Source of the DNA: Chelydra serpentina
Lineage: Eukaryota; Chordata; Testudines; Chelydridae
Length of the DNA stretch: 64,000 bases
Reading direction: 5' to 3'
Assembly (NCBI GenBank): GCA_037349315.1
Contig: JBAIAC010000007.1
Span: 5,456,001-5,520,000, forward strand
Shown: piece after piece, positions 21,946 to 33,185 of the stretch
Numbering within the stretch: the stretch's first letter is position 1
Layout of the letters: the number at the start of each line of letters is the position of its first letter
Program-made: the position numbers and the translations under genes
The notes under the pieces: model-generated
Database searches by the model: none
The model's input: only the letters and a program-made list of their open reading frames with translations
Told to the model about the DNA's origin: nothing

Positions 21946-23504
21946 TACCTCACAGAATTGAGCCCTTTGCTGTCTTCAGTAGAGGCAGGCCAATTTACAC
22001 TGTCTGAGGATCTTTGTTGTTGGGGGTGATGTATGTAGCAGAAAAAGCCCAGCTTGACTTTCAGATTCCAGGTCGAATTTGTACTACTGGCAATTTGCAA
22101 ACAAAAAAACTGATTTTTGACTTGGGAAAGTAACAAGGTAGTCTCTGAATAAATATGGCACCCCTGAGATGCTATTTCTACAGGGCCTCTTTTCTGATAA
22201 TAACTGCACTTAAAGCGCAATCAGGATTCCGATCCCTGAACAATATCCAGCGTAAAGAGGGCTCGGAGGCATACAGATTCTTCATTGTGATAATGAAGTC
22301 ATATGCATAGACTCCTTTTTATCTCTTCAGTATCTGGTTAGAGTCCCTGTATCTCCATTTCCCCTCCCTTTCCTCAACTCTAAAAGTGGAGGCTGGTGCC
22401 ACTTGAGAATAACCAGGCCAGTGGACTGGCACATGGGTGTTCTTAGAGGTGACCTACAGTATGATCTTTATATGGACTTATATCTAACTCATTCTGTCTG
22501 TCTACCCGACGGAGACTCCTCTGTCCTCTGATCCTTTATGACAGGAGTCTTACTGCCACTGCAGACAAATGGAGGACCCTCTTTCCCAGTTAATCAAACA
22601 GGACAAACCTTTAGTACTGGACGTCTATAAGAGTGGTGGGTTTTTCAAGCCATGGCCTATCCAATATTTTTATAACTATGAGGTTCCCCAACTTGCATTC
22701 GGAGCCAGGGACAGAGTTCATGGAACGTAATGAATTAAAAGCCTAAGAATAGTGTTAGCTACATAGCAGTATCCAACGTTGTTCTTCTGTATATCACTAT
22801 AAACCCCTCACCTTCTATTCATACAGGGCCTGATTCAAAGAACTTTGAAGTCAATAAGAAAGACTCCATAACCCAGGCCAGAACCCATGCAAAAACTCCT
22901 GCTGACACTCATAGATCAGGGAGGAAGCATTTCAAGACAGATGCCACTAAAACAGGCTCCTAGCCCCTCACTACCTCTCCCTAGGTTATGGATGGACTCC
23001 CTTCATTTAGGTTCCCTGTCCGAATGATTGGGCTGGAGAAAAGATTCCCCACCCCGTCTTCTTTCTCCCCCTCTCCCCTAATTGGTCTCTTAGGCTGTAT
23101 CCTGTGCGCTTGGGAAAAGTGATCTCCCCTCCAAAGTCACTGAGCCACAAAAAGGCACAAATGGCCCCCATAATGAAGGCAGGGGCTTCTGCAGGAACGT
23201 GCTCACATATCCTCGTGCTCACCCAATATGACGTCTCCCAGGTGCTCCAGACTGGTAGACCCAGGTGTCCCACTGGACAGCTCACAGGAAAACTAATTGG
23301 CTACCCCACTGGAATGAGGTAATGGCCAGCCGGGGAGAAGAAAGTGCAAGTAGCAATGTGTACCCCTCACCCTCGCCTAAGCAAGATAAAATCCTATTCA
23401 TGGGCCGTTCAAGGGCCCTCTAGTGGCCCACTTGCAGTAACACCCCTCTGAAGATTCTCCAGAGAGCTCCCGGCAGTTTTACCAAAAGCTCTTTGCACCA
23501 TTTA
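21946..23504. other. Unique non-coding sequence
   Basis: About 1.5 kb without recognised features. A block like gggcctgattcaaagaactttgaagtcaat at about 22826 may be a decayed MITE end. Confidence 0.35.
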
Positions 23505-23596
23505 GTTGGTGTTGGTCCTGCTTTGAGCAGGGGGTTGGACTAGATGACCTCCTGAGGTCTCTTCCAACCCTGAGATTCTATGATTCTATGATTCTT
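23505..23596 (+). mobile_element. CR1 3' tail fragment
   Basis: Contains ttggtcctgctttgagcagg, ggactagatgacctcctgag and the terminal gattctatgattctatgatt repeats, which are the last bases of a CR1 3' UTR. It is severely 5'-truncated, or is the tail of a SINE sharing this end. Confidence 0.85.
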
Positions 23597-24107
23597 GAGA
23601 CAGCCACAGCAGTGTCCCGAAGCTGCAGTTGCTGTTTTAGAAATAAGATGGGCTTTAGTGAACCCACCTGGTCAGTAATGATCACTTTAGATGAGGCTGC
23701 AGCACATTTGCTAAGAACTCACAACCACAATTCACAGAAAACAGCCTGTAGCTCTCATGCCATAGGTAGGAGATCTTGTCTGTTTGATTTCAACACCGCC
23801 TCCCCCAACCCCAGTCAGGCAGATTGCCATGTTCACTGAAGCCGGGAGTGCCTCTTTTTTTAATCAAGTGATCCAGGGTCTCTACCAGCATATTGAGCTA
23901 ACTGGTCTTTGTTCAATTTGAAGGTGAGACAAGCACATCCTGCCTCTTCTGTTGTCAGGAATATTTCATAATATTTGAGTTATGTCAACGTCCCAAGGTT
24001 CTGAGAGTAGAGAGCTTTATTCTCTCTGCACTTACATTTTCCCCATTTGTGCATGCAGTAACTGTGCACACAGATGCGCAAATGCACATGTAAATGCTGA
24101 GTACTCT
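23597..24107. other. Unique non-coding sequence
   Basis: Nothing recognised. Confidence 0.35.
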
Positions 24108-25206
24108 GGAGGGTGGATAAAAATTGATGTTTTTAAAAAAATGGATTTTGTTAAATTTAAATAGGAATTTTGTCAATTTAAATTAGAAATAAACCTATTT
24201 AAAATTAAATTTGAAATTCTCAGTTTGTGGGCAGGCCTAAACTTATCATAATCTATTAAAATCATTTAAATTAAATACAAAAGGTGATATTAAGCAGTAC
24301 ATATTTGCCTCGCAGTTTTAAATAAAGTCAAATCATTGACCAGGTGGAAAGGACTGGCTAAGCATCTGGAGCCAGAGTTCGCTGAAGTCCTAAACCAGCT
24401 TTTGACTGCAGAAGCCTCTTTCCGCAGGTGCAGAACATATCTTTTCATTTCTGTTTAATCAACTAGTTCAGTACAATGTACTAGTTCATTCAAAGTTAAG
24501 AAACCAATTGGGAATTGGAAAAAGCGTGAAAGCTTGTTTTCCCTCTTCCAATCTATGAATGAAGCCTTGTTGAGCGAGGATGAACTCTACTAGTTCTAAA
24601 ATCTTGAAGAACTTGGTGACCAGAGTCAGTCAGTTACATTCACTAACTACAGATAATACTTCCTTTCTTTAATAAATAAGTTAGTTTGAAATTCAAAACA
24701 CCTTTTGATAAATTTTTTTGTTCTTATGTATCCAGCACATGGAAGGTAGTTTTATTTTATTTAAAAAAATAAATGCTTTTTCTGCGCATTTTTAATTGAA
24801 TTTGAATTTGCATCCAAATAAAGCCTGGATACAAATCACAAGTAAGAGATTAATCACCATCTAGTAATTAAGAAATGCATCACTAACCAATTTCTAACAT
24901 ATAAAAATAGAAAAATTAAGAATTTGAATAAATGTAAGTTAAATTGTATAATTGCTTAAATAAATGAGTACAGCTGTAGTGTATCCTTCTGGTTACCAAA
25001 AAGAAGCACCAAATTTAATGTAAATACTATATTTACTTGGAAATCAACATGTTTTAATGGTTACCAATGAGAATCATTTTCTTTAGGAAAATAACTATAA
25101 AGTACAAATGCAAAACTCCATTAAAAATCAATTTATTTAAATTGCGGTTTCCCGTTTGCTGATTTAAATCATTATTTAAATTGGTGATTTAAATCAATCC
25201 ACCTTG
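24108..25206. mobile_element. AT-rich inverted-repeat element, TTTAAAT-rich ends
   Basis: The left end gagggtggataaaaattgat is the inverse of the right end atttaaatcaatccacctt. For 100-150 bp at either side the sequence is dominated by atttaaat words, and the middle is ordinary AT-rich DNA. No transposase frame is visible. The flanks show no clear target duplication. The family seems an old, long non-autonomous DNA transposon. Confidence 0.6.
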
Positions 25207-26870
25207 ATCCTCTGCCTTTTGAAAATGGGTCATTATTGTCTCATCCTTCTGTCAACTGTCTCACTGGGGACAGGGGTTGATTTTTAATCCCCACCCCCCA
25301 GCTGTTCACCTTGCTTTGCTAAATTTAGCAAGTCACAATTAGATATCATTACCCTTCCTCTGCTCACTGCCTTCATCACATTGCAGAGCCCGAGTGATGT
25401 AGCAATCCCCCTAGTATCCTCATGGGGAAATTTTCAGGTGTTCCTAAGGGATTTGGGAGCACAATTTGCATTGAAAGTCTCCCCACAGTAGTCTAAGGGG
25501 GTTTTCACCATAATATTTCCCGTTTTGCATATTTTAATAGTGACAAATTTAATTTCCAATCTTTCCACCTATTACACAGCTGTGGGAGCAAAATTACACT
25601 AACTAGGATGTGATCTAACAGAATCCTTTGTAGGATCTTGGTTTTAATGTCTAGTTTCCCTCTAGAAGCGCCCTAAAGTAAATACATGGGTTTGGGATTA
25701 TGATTAAATTTAAAAAATGGTATTTTGCTCCCCCTGGTGGTGCAGTCTTCACCCACATCTGTACCAAACATTAAACAGTCCGGGTGTTCCAATTTCCAAC
25801 TTCTGCTGTCTAGAAATTGACCTATCTGCCCAATGAGACAGATTAGGAGGGAAAACACCTCCATTCGCAATAGATTTTCTAATTAAATCAAGGGTGTCCT
25901 GGATGGTGTTGTATATAATGTAGTGTTGCTTTGGTCTTCCCACGGCTCCTGCTACCCAAGCACATCTGCAACTATTTTTTCTGTCTTGACAAAGATTTCA
26001 GAATTTACTAGCATCATCATGGCTCTTATTGCATAATCAGCACCCCAGCTCCCATGAGATGTGATTCTTCTATAAACACATCTCCTCCATGCTTCTGTTT
26101 GCAGTGCTGCAGTATTTTAGAACTGTATGTGATATTCCCCAGACACTGTCCCTCCCATTCCATCTGACATCCCATTTCAAGTATTATCAGGCTTCATTGG
26201 CAGAGCATTATACATCCGTAACATTGAATTGACACATTTGTTAGTATAATCTCCAGAAAACACGAGTTCACTAATCCCAGAGAGGTGGGTATAGCACTAT
26301 TGAAATTTAGAGCAGCAATAACTCATTCATAGAAATCGGTGCATGGTGGTCTATGGGTTTCTAGTCAATTTCTACAGTTTAAAATAAATTACTTCCTTTC
26401 CAGTTATTTGATTATGGTATAAATCATTTGACTCCATTTCAAAGAGATGTCAGGTGTATCTGAACGTGCACTGCTGCCTTCTATTTATTACATGAAAAAA
26501 TAGCTACTTTAGGGGAATGTAAAGATTGCAAAGTCAAGCACTGAAAAGATAGGAAATACCAGAATTCAGTTTGCCTGTGCAACCTTCATGCAGCCCGCTT
26601 GCATGTATGCATTCAGATACCGCCTTTAATGACGTGATCACATGCTATGTGTTTTCTACAGGACCCCTGCCTCATTCAGTGCACAGGACAGATGGCTCTC
26701 CCTGAATTATTCTATATTTCTCTTCATGCTTATCCTTCAATGTGTGGCCCCAGGCCTTTTTTACTACACATTGTTCAAACCCTGCACTGAATCCACAATT
26801 GGTAATTTCTTTGTGGGGCTTTCTGTGATACTCTTAAGTGTTTCACAAACACTAATGCATCTCTGTTTAC
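25207..26870. other. Unique non-coding sequence
   Basis: About 1.7 kb without recognised features. Confidence 0.35.
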
Positions 26871-26875
26871 ATCAC

Positions 26876-26938
26876 CCGTGATTTGTAAGAGGACATTGTT
26901 ATCCCCATTTCACAGATGGGGAACTGAGGCACCGCACT
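26876..26938 (+). mobile_element. Short MIR-like SINE fragment
   Basis: Carries attgttatccccatttcaca and atggggaactgaggcac, the core-domain words of MIR-type SINEs. Confidence 0.5.
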
Positions 26939-26940
26939 GT

Positions 26941-27102
26941 CAACATTCTCAAAAGTGACCACTAATTTTGGGTGACCATCTTGAGACTCCCAGGGCCTGA
27001 TTTTTCAGATTTTTCAGAGCAATTTGCATTTTTACAGCACCTTAAATATTCAGAGCACAGCTCCCATTGACTTCAGTTGCAGCTGTGAGCACTCACAAAA
27101 AG
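26941..27102. mobile_element. Old MITE, TTCTCAAAAGTGACC type
   Basis: Has cattctcaaaagtgacc, gaccatcttgagactccc and gggcctgatttttcag in the same order as 3429-3640, followed by cccattgacttcagttg. It is decayed. Confidence 0.5.
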
Positions 27103-27347
27103 TCATGGGTTTAATTTGCAACAAGGGACATTTAGGTTAGATATTAGACAGCCTTTCTAACCATAAGGAATCGTTAAGCTCTGCAATAGGCTTCCATGAA
27201 AGGTTGTAGAATCCCCATCATTAGAGGGTTTTTTTAAAAAGTTGGACAAACACCTGTCAGGGATGGTCTAGATTTACTTGGTCCTACCTCAGTACAGGGA
27301 GCTGGACTTGATGATTTCGAGGCCTCGCCCTAAATTTCTATGATTCC
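27103..27347 (+). mobile_element. CR1 3' fragment
   Basis: Corresponds to the end of the CR1 frame and UTR: caagggacatttaggttaga, then ggttgtagaatccccatcat, cacctgtcagggatggtcta and a final tctatgattcc. It is diverged. Confidence 0.8.
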
Positions 27348-27927
27348 CAGAAACCTTCAGTCTGGCCCACCTTCTCCTGGAGGGCTGAGCATATCTAGTC
27401 TTGTTCGTGCTAGAAGGAACACACTGTGCTTCAGCCCCCTCCATCCTGGCCAGCCTTGTACCGGTCCTTTTCCTCTGCTGACCGGCTTCTCCACTTTGAT
27501 AGGACTTCCTCCTGGGCTAGCCCAGTCTAGTTCTCTTCTCAAGACTGCTCCTCAGAGCCACTCTGGCTGCTTGCTCAGCATCGTGCTGCTATGGTGACTC
27601 TTCTAGCTTGTCAGGCAAGAGAAGCCAGCATGTCCTCATAGCTGCCTCCCACTTAATATTTAGATTTCAGTGGCACCTGAGCCCTAGTCATAGGCCTGGA
27701 CATCTTGGAGCTAGGCGCTGTACAAACATAGAACCCAAACGACAGACTTGAAGGCACTATATAAGAACTAAGTACCATTGCATTAGGCACATTAGAAAAC
27801 ATTCTGCACCGTTCTGGATGTCCTTTTATGGATGCCCCAATAACTTCCTCCTCAGAGGCTCTTCACTTAAGGCTTCTGTAGCCCGACATGTGACCCACAG
27901 CTCCCAGTTCAGTTACGATGATGGAAG
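27348..27927. other. Mostly unique sequence, SINE-like scrap near 27.7 kb
   Basis: A block at about 27705-27745 (gagctaggcgctgtacaaac) resembles the 3' part of a CORE-type SINE. The rest was not recognised. Confidence 0.35.
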
Positions 27928-28634
27928 AACATAGGCACCGACTCTGTGGATGCTCTGGGGCTGGAGCACCCACGGGGAAAAATTGGTGGGTGCAGAGCAC
28001 CCACCGGCAGCTCCCCGCCAGCCCTCACGTCCAGCTCACCTCCGCCCCGCCTCCTCCCCCGAGGCGCGCTGCTTCGCTTCTCCCCCCTCCCTCCCAGGCT
28101 TGCTGTGCGCCAAACAGCTGATTCTCCAGCAAGCCTGGGAAGGGGGAGGGGAGAAGCAGAGCAGCGGCGCCTCCAAGGCTGAGGCGGAGCGGAGGTGACC
28201 TGGGGCAGGGAGCGGTTCCTCTGCCCCTCCCCCCGCCCCAGCTCACCTCCAATCTGCCTCCTCCCCCGAGGTGCCGCTGCTCCGCTTCTCCCCTCCTCCC
28301 TCCCAGGCTTGCTGGAATCAGCTGTTTGGTGCGTGGCAAGCCTGGGAGGGAGGGGGGAGAAGCGAAGCAGCGGCATCTCGGGGGAGGAGGCAGAGGCGAG
28401 CTGGATGTGGGGGCCGGTGGGGAGCTGCCGGTGGGTGCTCTGCTTCTCCCCCCTCCCTCCCAGGCTTGCAAGCCTGGGAGGGTGGAGGGGAAATGTGGAA
28501 CGCCCGGGGGAGGAGGCGGGGGCAGGGATTTGGGGGAAGAGGTGGAATGGGGGCGGAGCCAGGGGTGGAGTTGGGGCGGAGGGGGGGGGGCGGTGCGAGC
28601 ACCCACTGGCACCGACTAAAGTTGGCGCCTAATA
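27928..28634 (+). mobile_element. GC-rich element with GGCGCC ends and palindrome array
   Basis: The left end cataggcaccgactctgtgg and the inverted right end ccgactaaagttggcgccta bound about 0.7 kb of GC-rich DNA. TA at each outer edge may be the target duplication. The head has the motif ggtgctc..ggggctggagc, then ccggcagctcc. Inside, arms such as ctccctcccaggcttgc are followed by their inverses gcaagcctgggaggg; at least three such palindromes follow each other between 28020 and 28480. No transposase. The long frames on both strands here are by-products of GC content. Confidence 0.7.
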
Positions 28635-29506
28635 GAATAATCCAACTATAAAGTGTTAGACGAGGCAAAAGATCAATTAATTAGGCTATTAGCAGCATGT
28701 TTGTAGAGTAAAATAAATGTACATATGTTCATTATCGATCAATAAAGAACTCAGTAAACCCTGTGGCTCAGATGGCAACGCTGTGATGCCATGCGGGGAA
28801 GCGAATTTGCGTTGAAGGAGTGACTATTGGCTTCCAGTCTCCAGGCCAGTGCAGCTAAGAAAACATCGCTTAGCTGACACTTTACATCTCCTGGGAAGAG
28901 GCAGAAGTATACATCACGCCACAGACGCTCTTCAGCGGCTAGCCCATGAAGCAGCATTAACGTCAATCCCCACCCCCACCCCAAAGAGACTGTCAGTTCC
29001 ACTCGGCCAGTCACAGGATGCGCCCAGAGAGTGTTAGAAGCACACTGGCATAAGGTGATCAGACGTAGTGGCAAAAGGGATGTCAGCCTGAAACACAAGA
29101 TGAAGAAAGTCATGGCCCCCATAAAGAAAGCACCTTTGAATAAGTACAATGGGCAACTAAAAGGCTAGCGTTCCACCTCTTCTTCTGTCCCCAGTCCATG
29201 TGCTCAAAGGATTCCTGGTAACACTTTAAACTGGAACAACTCCCTGTTTTGTAACGGTGAATGTAACCCTGAAAGCAAGGACACATCGGAGGATTTTGCT
29301 TCTGCCTCATCCAAATGAACAGTGCTGTTTACAGAAGAAAGATGGTACAAGTGGGAGGGCAGGTTACAGCGAGGGCAGGCATGGAATATAATTAGCGACG
29401 AGACACAATAGAGAGGTCTGGGACAAAACAAGGGGAATCTATTCTTTTATGTCCTACATTTCCCCATTGTTGTGTCTTATCTCTGTTCAGACTGTAAGCT
29501 CCTGTA
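28635..29506. other. Unique non-coding sequence
   Basis: Open frames on the minus strand (28751-29149) have no recognised motifs or splice context. No repeat found. Confidence 0.35.
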
Positions 29507-29600
29507 GAGACTGAGCCAGACCCTCAGCTGGTGTAAACTGAAGTATATGGAGCTACACCAATTTGCACGCCTCACGATGGGTCCCAAAAACTGACCGGGT
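29507..29600. mobile_element. Decayed MITE fragment
   Basis: Contains ccagaccctcagctggtgta and tatggagctacaccaatttg, words of the GGCCCGATTCTCC/CAGCTGGTGTAA group. The ends are poorly kept. Confidence 0.4.
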
Positions 29601-29904
29601 CCCACTGGCTGCTACTGTAATACAAGAATAATAATACCAGCACTTTCCTGGGAGCAGAGAGAAGAGCCATACACAAGGGCCCAAACAGATGTCACTTTTT
29701 AGTTGCTGCTGTTCTTATGTCCAAACAAAAGAGGGGAAAAAAGGAAAGTCAAAACAGGAAGATTAGGGGGAAAAAAGGACAAGTTCATATGAAGGCTCAG
29801 AACCTCAGTTGATGTAAATGTTAAAAGAAGGAATCATCATTGCTTTCTTTCTGCATCCACAGAAGATTTTAACAGCTTACTGGGCATAAACAATAATAAT
29901 TATA
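29601..29904. other. Unique non-coding sequence
   Basis: Nothing recognised. Confidence 0.35.
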
Positions 29905-30012
29905 ATTAGTACAGTGCTTGTCATCGGTAGATCTCAAAGCACGTTAACAACGGAGGTCAGTATCATTATCCCCATTTTACAGATGGGAAAATTGAGGCAC
30001 GGAGTGGGGAAG
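29905..30012 (+). mobile_element. MIR/CORE-type SINE fragment
   Basis: Carries tctcaaagcacgttaacaac, agtatcattatccccatttt and gatgggaaaattgaggcacg. This order marks an old CORE-SINE 3' half. Confidence 0.55.
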
Positions 30013-31208
30013 TGGCACAGGAACCAGGAATAGAAGGGAAGTGCAGATCCATCAGAGTGATTCAAGGATATCTTTTTATCATCACTCTGCCTCTTACAAC
30101 AATGGTTCTGGTGAACAACCCCCCGCCCCGAGAGAACATCTACACAGAGGTAAAGTCTTTAGCATCCTGTGGAGAAGGATATCCCAGCAGGCACCATCTT
30201 GTACACAATGACACATATAAAGTATTGTAATAGGGGAAACGACATTGGGATAAAATGGCCATAAAACAAGGTGAAATGGAGTGTTTATGGTAAATATCCA
30301 ACCCGTTACTAAGTTTCCACTTGCACAGACAGAGAAAAAGTACCTAGACTGAGCATACCACACACAGCCAAGTGAAAGCGATTTAACGCAATAGCTTAGA
30401 CAGGAACTTGACATGTGCTTATACAACAACAGTGCATGCTTCAGTAGCTCAGAGCCTGTTGTAACTACAGCTCCACTGTACTGGATTTGCCAGCAACAGC
30501 CTATGAACTGCTGTTTCTACACCACACAGCAGTGATCAGTATAAATATCACATTAAGATGGTAAATAACATGACAAAATAGCCGACAATATCAAATAATA
30601 CATTACTGATATTCTAATAAAAGAGTAACAATATAGCACATTACTGCCTAGTTATTACATTTCAGCTTGGAGCGTAAGATCGAGAGTAAACAAAGCAAAG
30701 TTTTGGTTTCTAAAGATATATTTCAAGATTATTTGAACTAAGTGGGATTTTGAAGTCGTTATAATGGCTTTCACAAACTACTTTCATTTTTATACTGACA
30801 ATTCACAGGCCCATAGTAAAGATCACTAGCAAGCATTCAACAACCGAGTAGCTCAAAATACTGCTACACTCCAAATACAGCAAACTGAATAAAAAGGCTG
30901 AACAATATTTATGCAGATCGTGTTGCCAGAAACTACTTATTTGCAGATAAAGTGTAACTGTTCATTGGTGAAGAGACAGTAATAAACAGCAGGCTACTGC
31001 AGCTCTTAGTGAAAATACAATTAACTTAGTACAAAATTAGACATACAAAATCCATAAGTATAAGCAGCTTACAGGCAACCCATAGGGAGTAGTAAGAATA
31101 TAACATATGAACCATCACTGCACATAACCACTTCTAGATCACTTCTGAATGCCTGGCACTTATTTTAGTTCCATTCTAGATACACATTTTTATTATATTT
31201 TACATTAT
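30013..31208. other. Unique AT-rich non-coding sequence
   Basis: About 1.2 kb without recognised features. Confidence 0.35.
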
Positions 31209-31765
31209 TGTAGTAACATGTCTGCATCTTGTGGACACCCCGTCATCTCCGGTCACAGCCTTCCATGAGGCCCCCATCTCTGTCACCCCCTCCTGGGCTC
31301 TCCTTCCCACCTGCAATGTCCTTTCTCAGCCTGTGTCTACTCCCAGCTACCCCTCTGCGTATTCTGTGGCTAAAAGTCTAAATCCTGTATGGGATAGCAT
31401 GACCAAGTCCAAATGAAAGTCCAAACAAATCTTCAAGGCCTTTCCATCCCTCTCAGGGCCCACTGTAGTTCCCTTGTTGGCTCTGCCACAGTTGGCTTCC
31501 CCTGCTGGAGCTTAACCTTCTCCTGTAGCATTTGGCCTCCATTGTATCCTGACTGTTAAACACTATCCCAGGGCTTCTCTCCACCAGAGACCTGTCTCCT
31601 CTGCAGTCTCTCCAAAACGGAGCTCCCTTGGTCTACTTATAAGGCCCAGCTCTGCCTCCTCTGGCCAGGAGGAAATTAGTTAATAACCCGCCAGGTATGG
31701 AGCATGACTAATTGGGGTTGTTTCTCTTGCCTTGCAGGGAATGGGGGTTAAGCCCCATCACAATT
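31209..31765 (+). mobile_element. LTR-like element
   Basis: A block of C/T-rich sequence with sharp edges inside AT-rich DNA. It starts near tgtggacaccccgtcatc and ends gttaagccccatcaca. A TATA-like cttataaggccc lies at about 31634-31645, with a purine-rich stretch after it, as in solo LTRs. No clean target duplication was found, so the ends are approximate. Confidence 0.45.
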
Positions 31766-31774
31766 TATATATAA

Positions 31775-31811
31775 TTGTGTGTATATATTACACACAGACA
31801 CACACACACCC
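31775..31811. repeat. Short TA/CA microsatellite
   Basis: Alternating tatata and acacacac runs directly behind the LTR-like block. Confidence 0.7.
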
Positions 31812-31856
31812 AACAGATCGTCAGCTGGTATATATCAGTATGGGCCCATTGACTTA

Positions 31857-32120
31857 GAATCATAGAATATCAGGGTAGGAAGGGACCTCAGGAGGTCATC
31901 TAGTCCAACCTCCTGCTCAAAGCAGGACCAATCCCCTACTAAATCATCCCAGCCAGGGCTTTGTCAAGCATGACCTTAAAAACCTCTAAGGAAGGAGATT
32001 CCACCACCTCCCTAGGTAACCCATTCCAGTGCTTCACCACCCTCGTAGTGAAAAGGTTTTTCCTAACATCCAACCTAAACCTCCCCCACTGCAACTTGAG
32101 ACCATTACTCCTTGTTCTGT
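31857..32120 (-). mobile_element. CR1 3' fragment
   Basis: In reverse, a well-preserved CR1 3' end. On the plus strand the tail appears as tcatagaatatcagggtagg and ggaggtcatctagtccaacc, then attccaccacctccctaggt and ttgcaacttgag-type coding sequence. The minus-strand peptide includes [20 protein letters not shown], the usual C-terminus of the CR1 polymerase. It is 5'-truncated, as most CR1 copies are. Confidence 0.92.
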
Positions 32121-32242
32121 CAATGGACTTCAATGGAGCCACACTGATTTGCACTTGCCGAGGACTGAGCCCGTAGTCGTCCACAAATGGACTTTTAATA
32201 AAAGTGCTCATACTATGGAAGATGTACACTTTGATCATCTGA

Positions 32243-32347
32243 CTTCCCTTTCACTGACCCTGATGTAGATCAGGAGTAACCCCAGTGAAGTTGGTGACAT
32301 TACCGTTGTTTAAAACTAGTGTAAGTGAAAGGAGAATAAGACCCCCA
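32243..32347. mobile_element. MITE, GGCCCGRTTCTCC type, diverged
   Basis: Has ctttcactgaccctgatgta and gatcaggagtaaccccagtg, then on the inverse side gtgtaagtgaaaggagaata. The inner inverted arms are recognisable. Confidence 0.6.
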
Positions 32348-32763
32348 TGCACTTTGTACTTGTATTCTAGGCACCTTCCAAAGAGAAATACATCAATACA
32401 TCATTGCAGTCTACAGAAACCAGGCCAGTGCAAAAAAAAAAAAGCTACATAGGCTATTTTAGTACGATAATCAAGTTTGGGCTCTGCAGCAATTGTTTGA
32501 AATTACAGTGCTTCCACCAAATGAATTTACATTCCACACAGTCTCCCTTCTCCAATATATGAAACCGAAAAATAACGTAAAGTATGAGCCATGGAAAGAA
32601 CACTACTTCTTGCAACTTGGAGGCTGTTTTAAGAATCAGTTAAACTAATCTGACTGCCCTTAATACCGGTGTTGCTCTTTGCCTGTCTCATTATGGGTGA
32701 AACTCCACCCCATGCCGTGTGGGGATGAGCTGGCACAAAGCATATGCACCATTTAAGTCCCAC
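32348..32763. other. Unique non-coding sequence
   Basis: Nothing recognised apart from an A-run near 32433-32443. Confidence 0.35.
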
Positions 32764-32799
32764 TTAAGATGTAAAGACCCTGAGGTCTTTACATCTTAA
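32764..32799. repeat. Perfect 16-bp inverted repeat with 4-base loop
   Basis: ttaagatgtaaagacc (32764-32779) is followed by ctga and then by its exact inverse ggtctttacatcttaa (32784-32799). It does not belong to a repeat that I recognise. Confidence 0.95.
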
Positions 32800-32894
32800 A
32801 TCATGGCTAGACCTTGCGCTGGCTCTCTGCATAGGGGAGAGTTTCACCTTCTCTGCATAGCTATTATGACCATTGGGAATCTCAAGCAAGAGTA

Positions 32895-33185
32895 GAGAGG
32901 TTATTTTACCTCTGTATTTGGTACTGGTGCGACCACTGCTGGAATAGTGTGTCCAGTTCTGGTGTCCACAGTTCAAGAAGGATGTTGATAAATTGGAGAG
33001 AAGAGCCATGAGAATGATTCAGGGATTAGAAAACCTTCCTAATAGACTACTGGAGCTCAATCTATTGAGCCAAACAAAGAGAAGGCAAAGGGGTGACTTG
33101 ATTATAATCTACAAGTAGTTACATGGGGAATAAATATTTGAGATTATCCTTGGCAGGTACCAAGAGGAAGCAAAACTATCAGGCC
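32895..33185 (+). mobile_element. CR1 fragment, diverged
   Basis: Contains gtgtccagttctggtgtcca, aagaaggatgttgataaatt, agagccatgagaatgattca and aaaggggtgacttgattata. These are the CR1 region around the LEYCVQFW motif and downstream. It is strongly diverged and loses the 3' tail. Confidence 0.85.

Noticed and set aside
28025..28632. 195- and 145-residue frames
   Set aside because: They follow from GC-rich palindromic transposon sequence and appear on both strands.
31209..31765. Solo LTR with defined target duplication
   Set aside because: No matching flanking bases could be found, so it is listed only as LTR-like.
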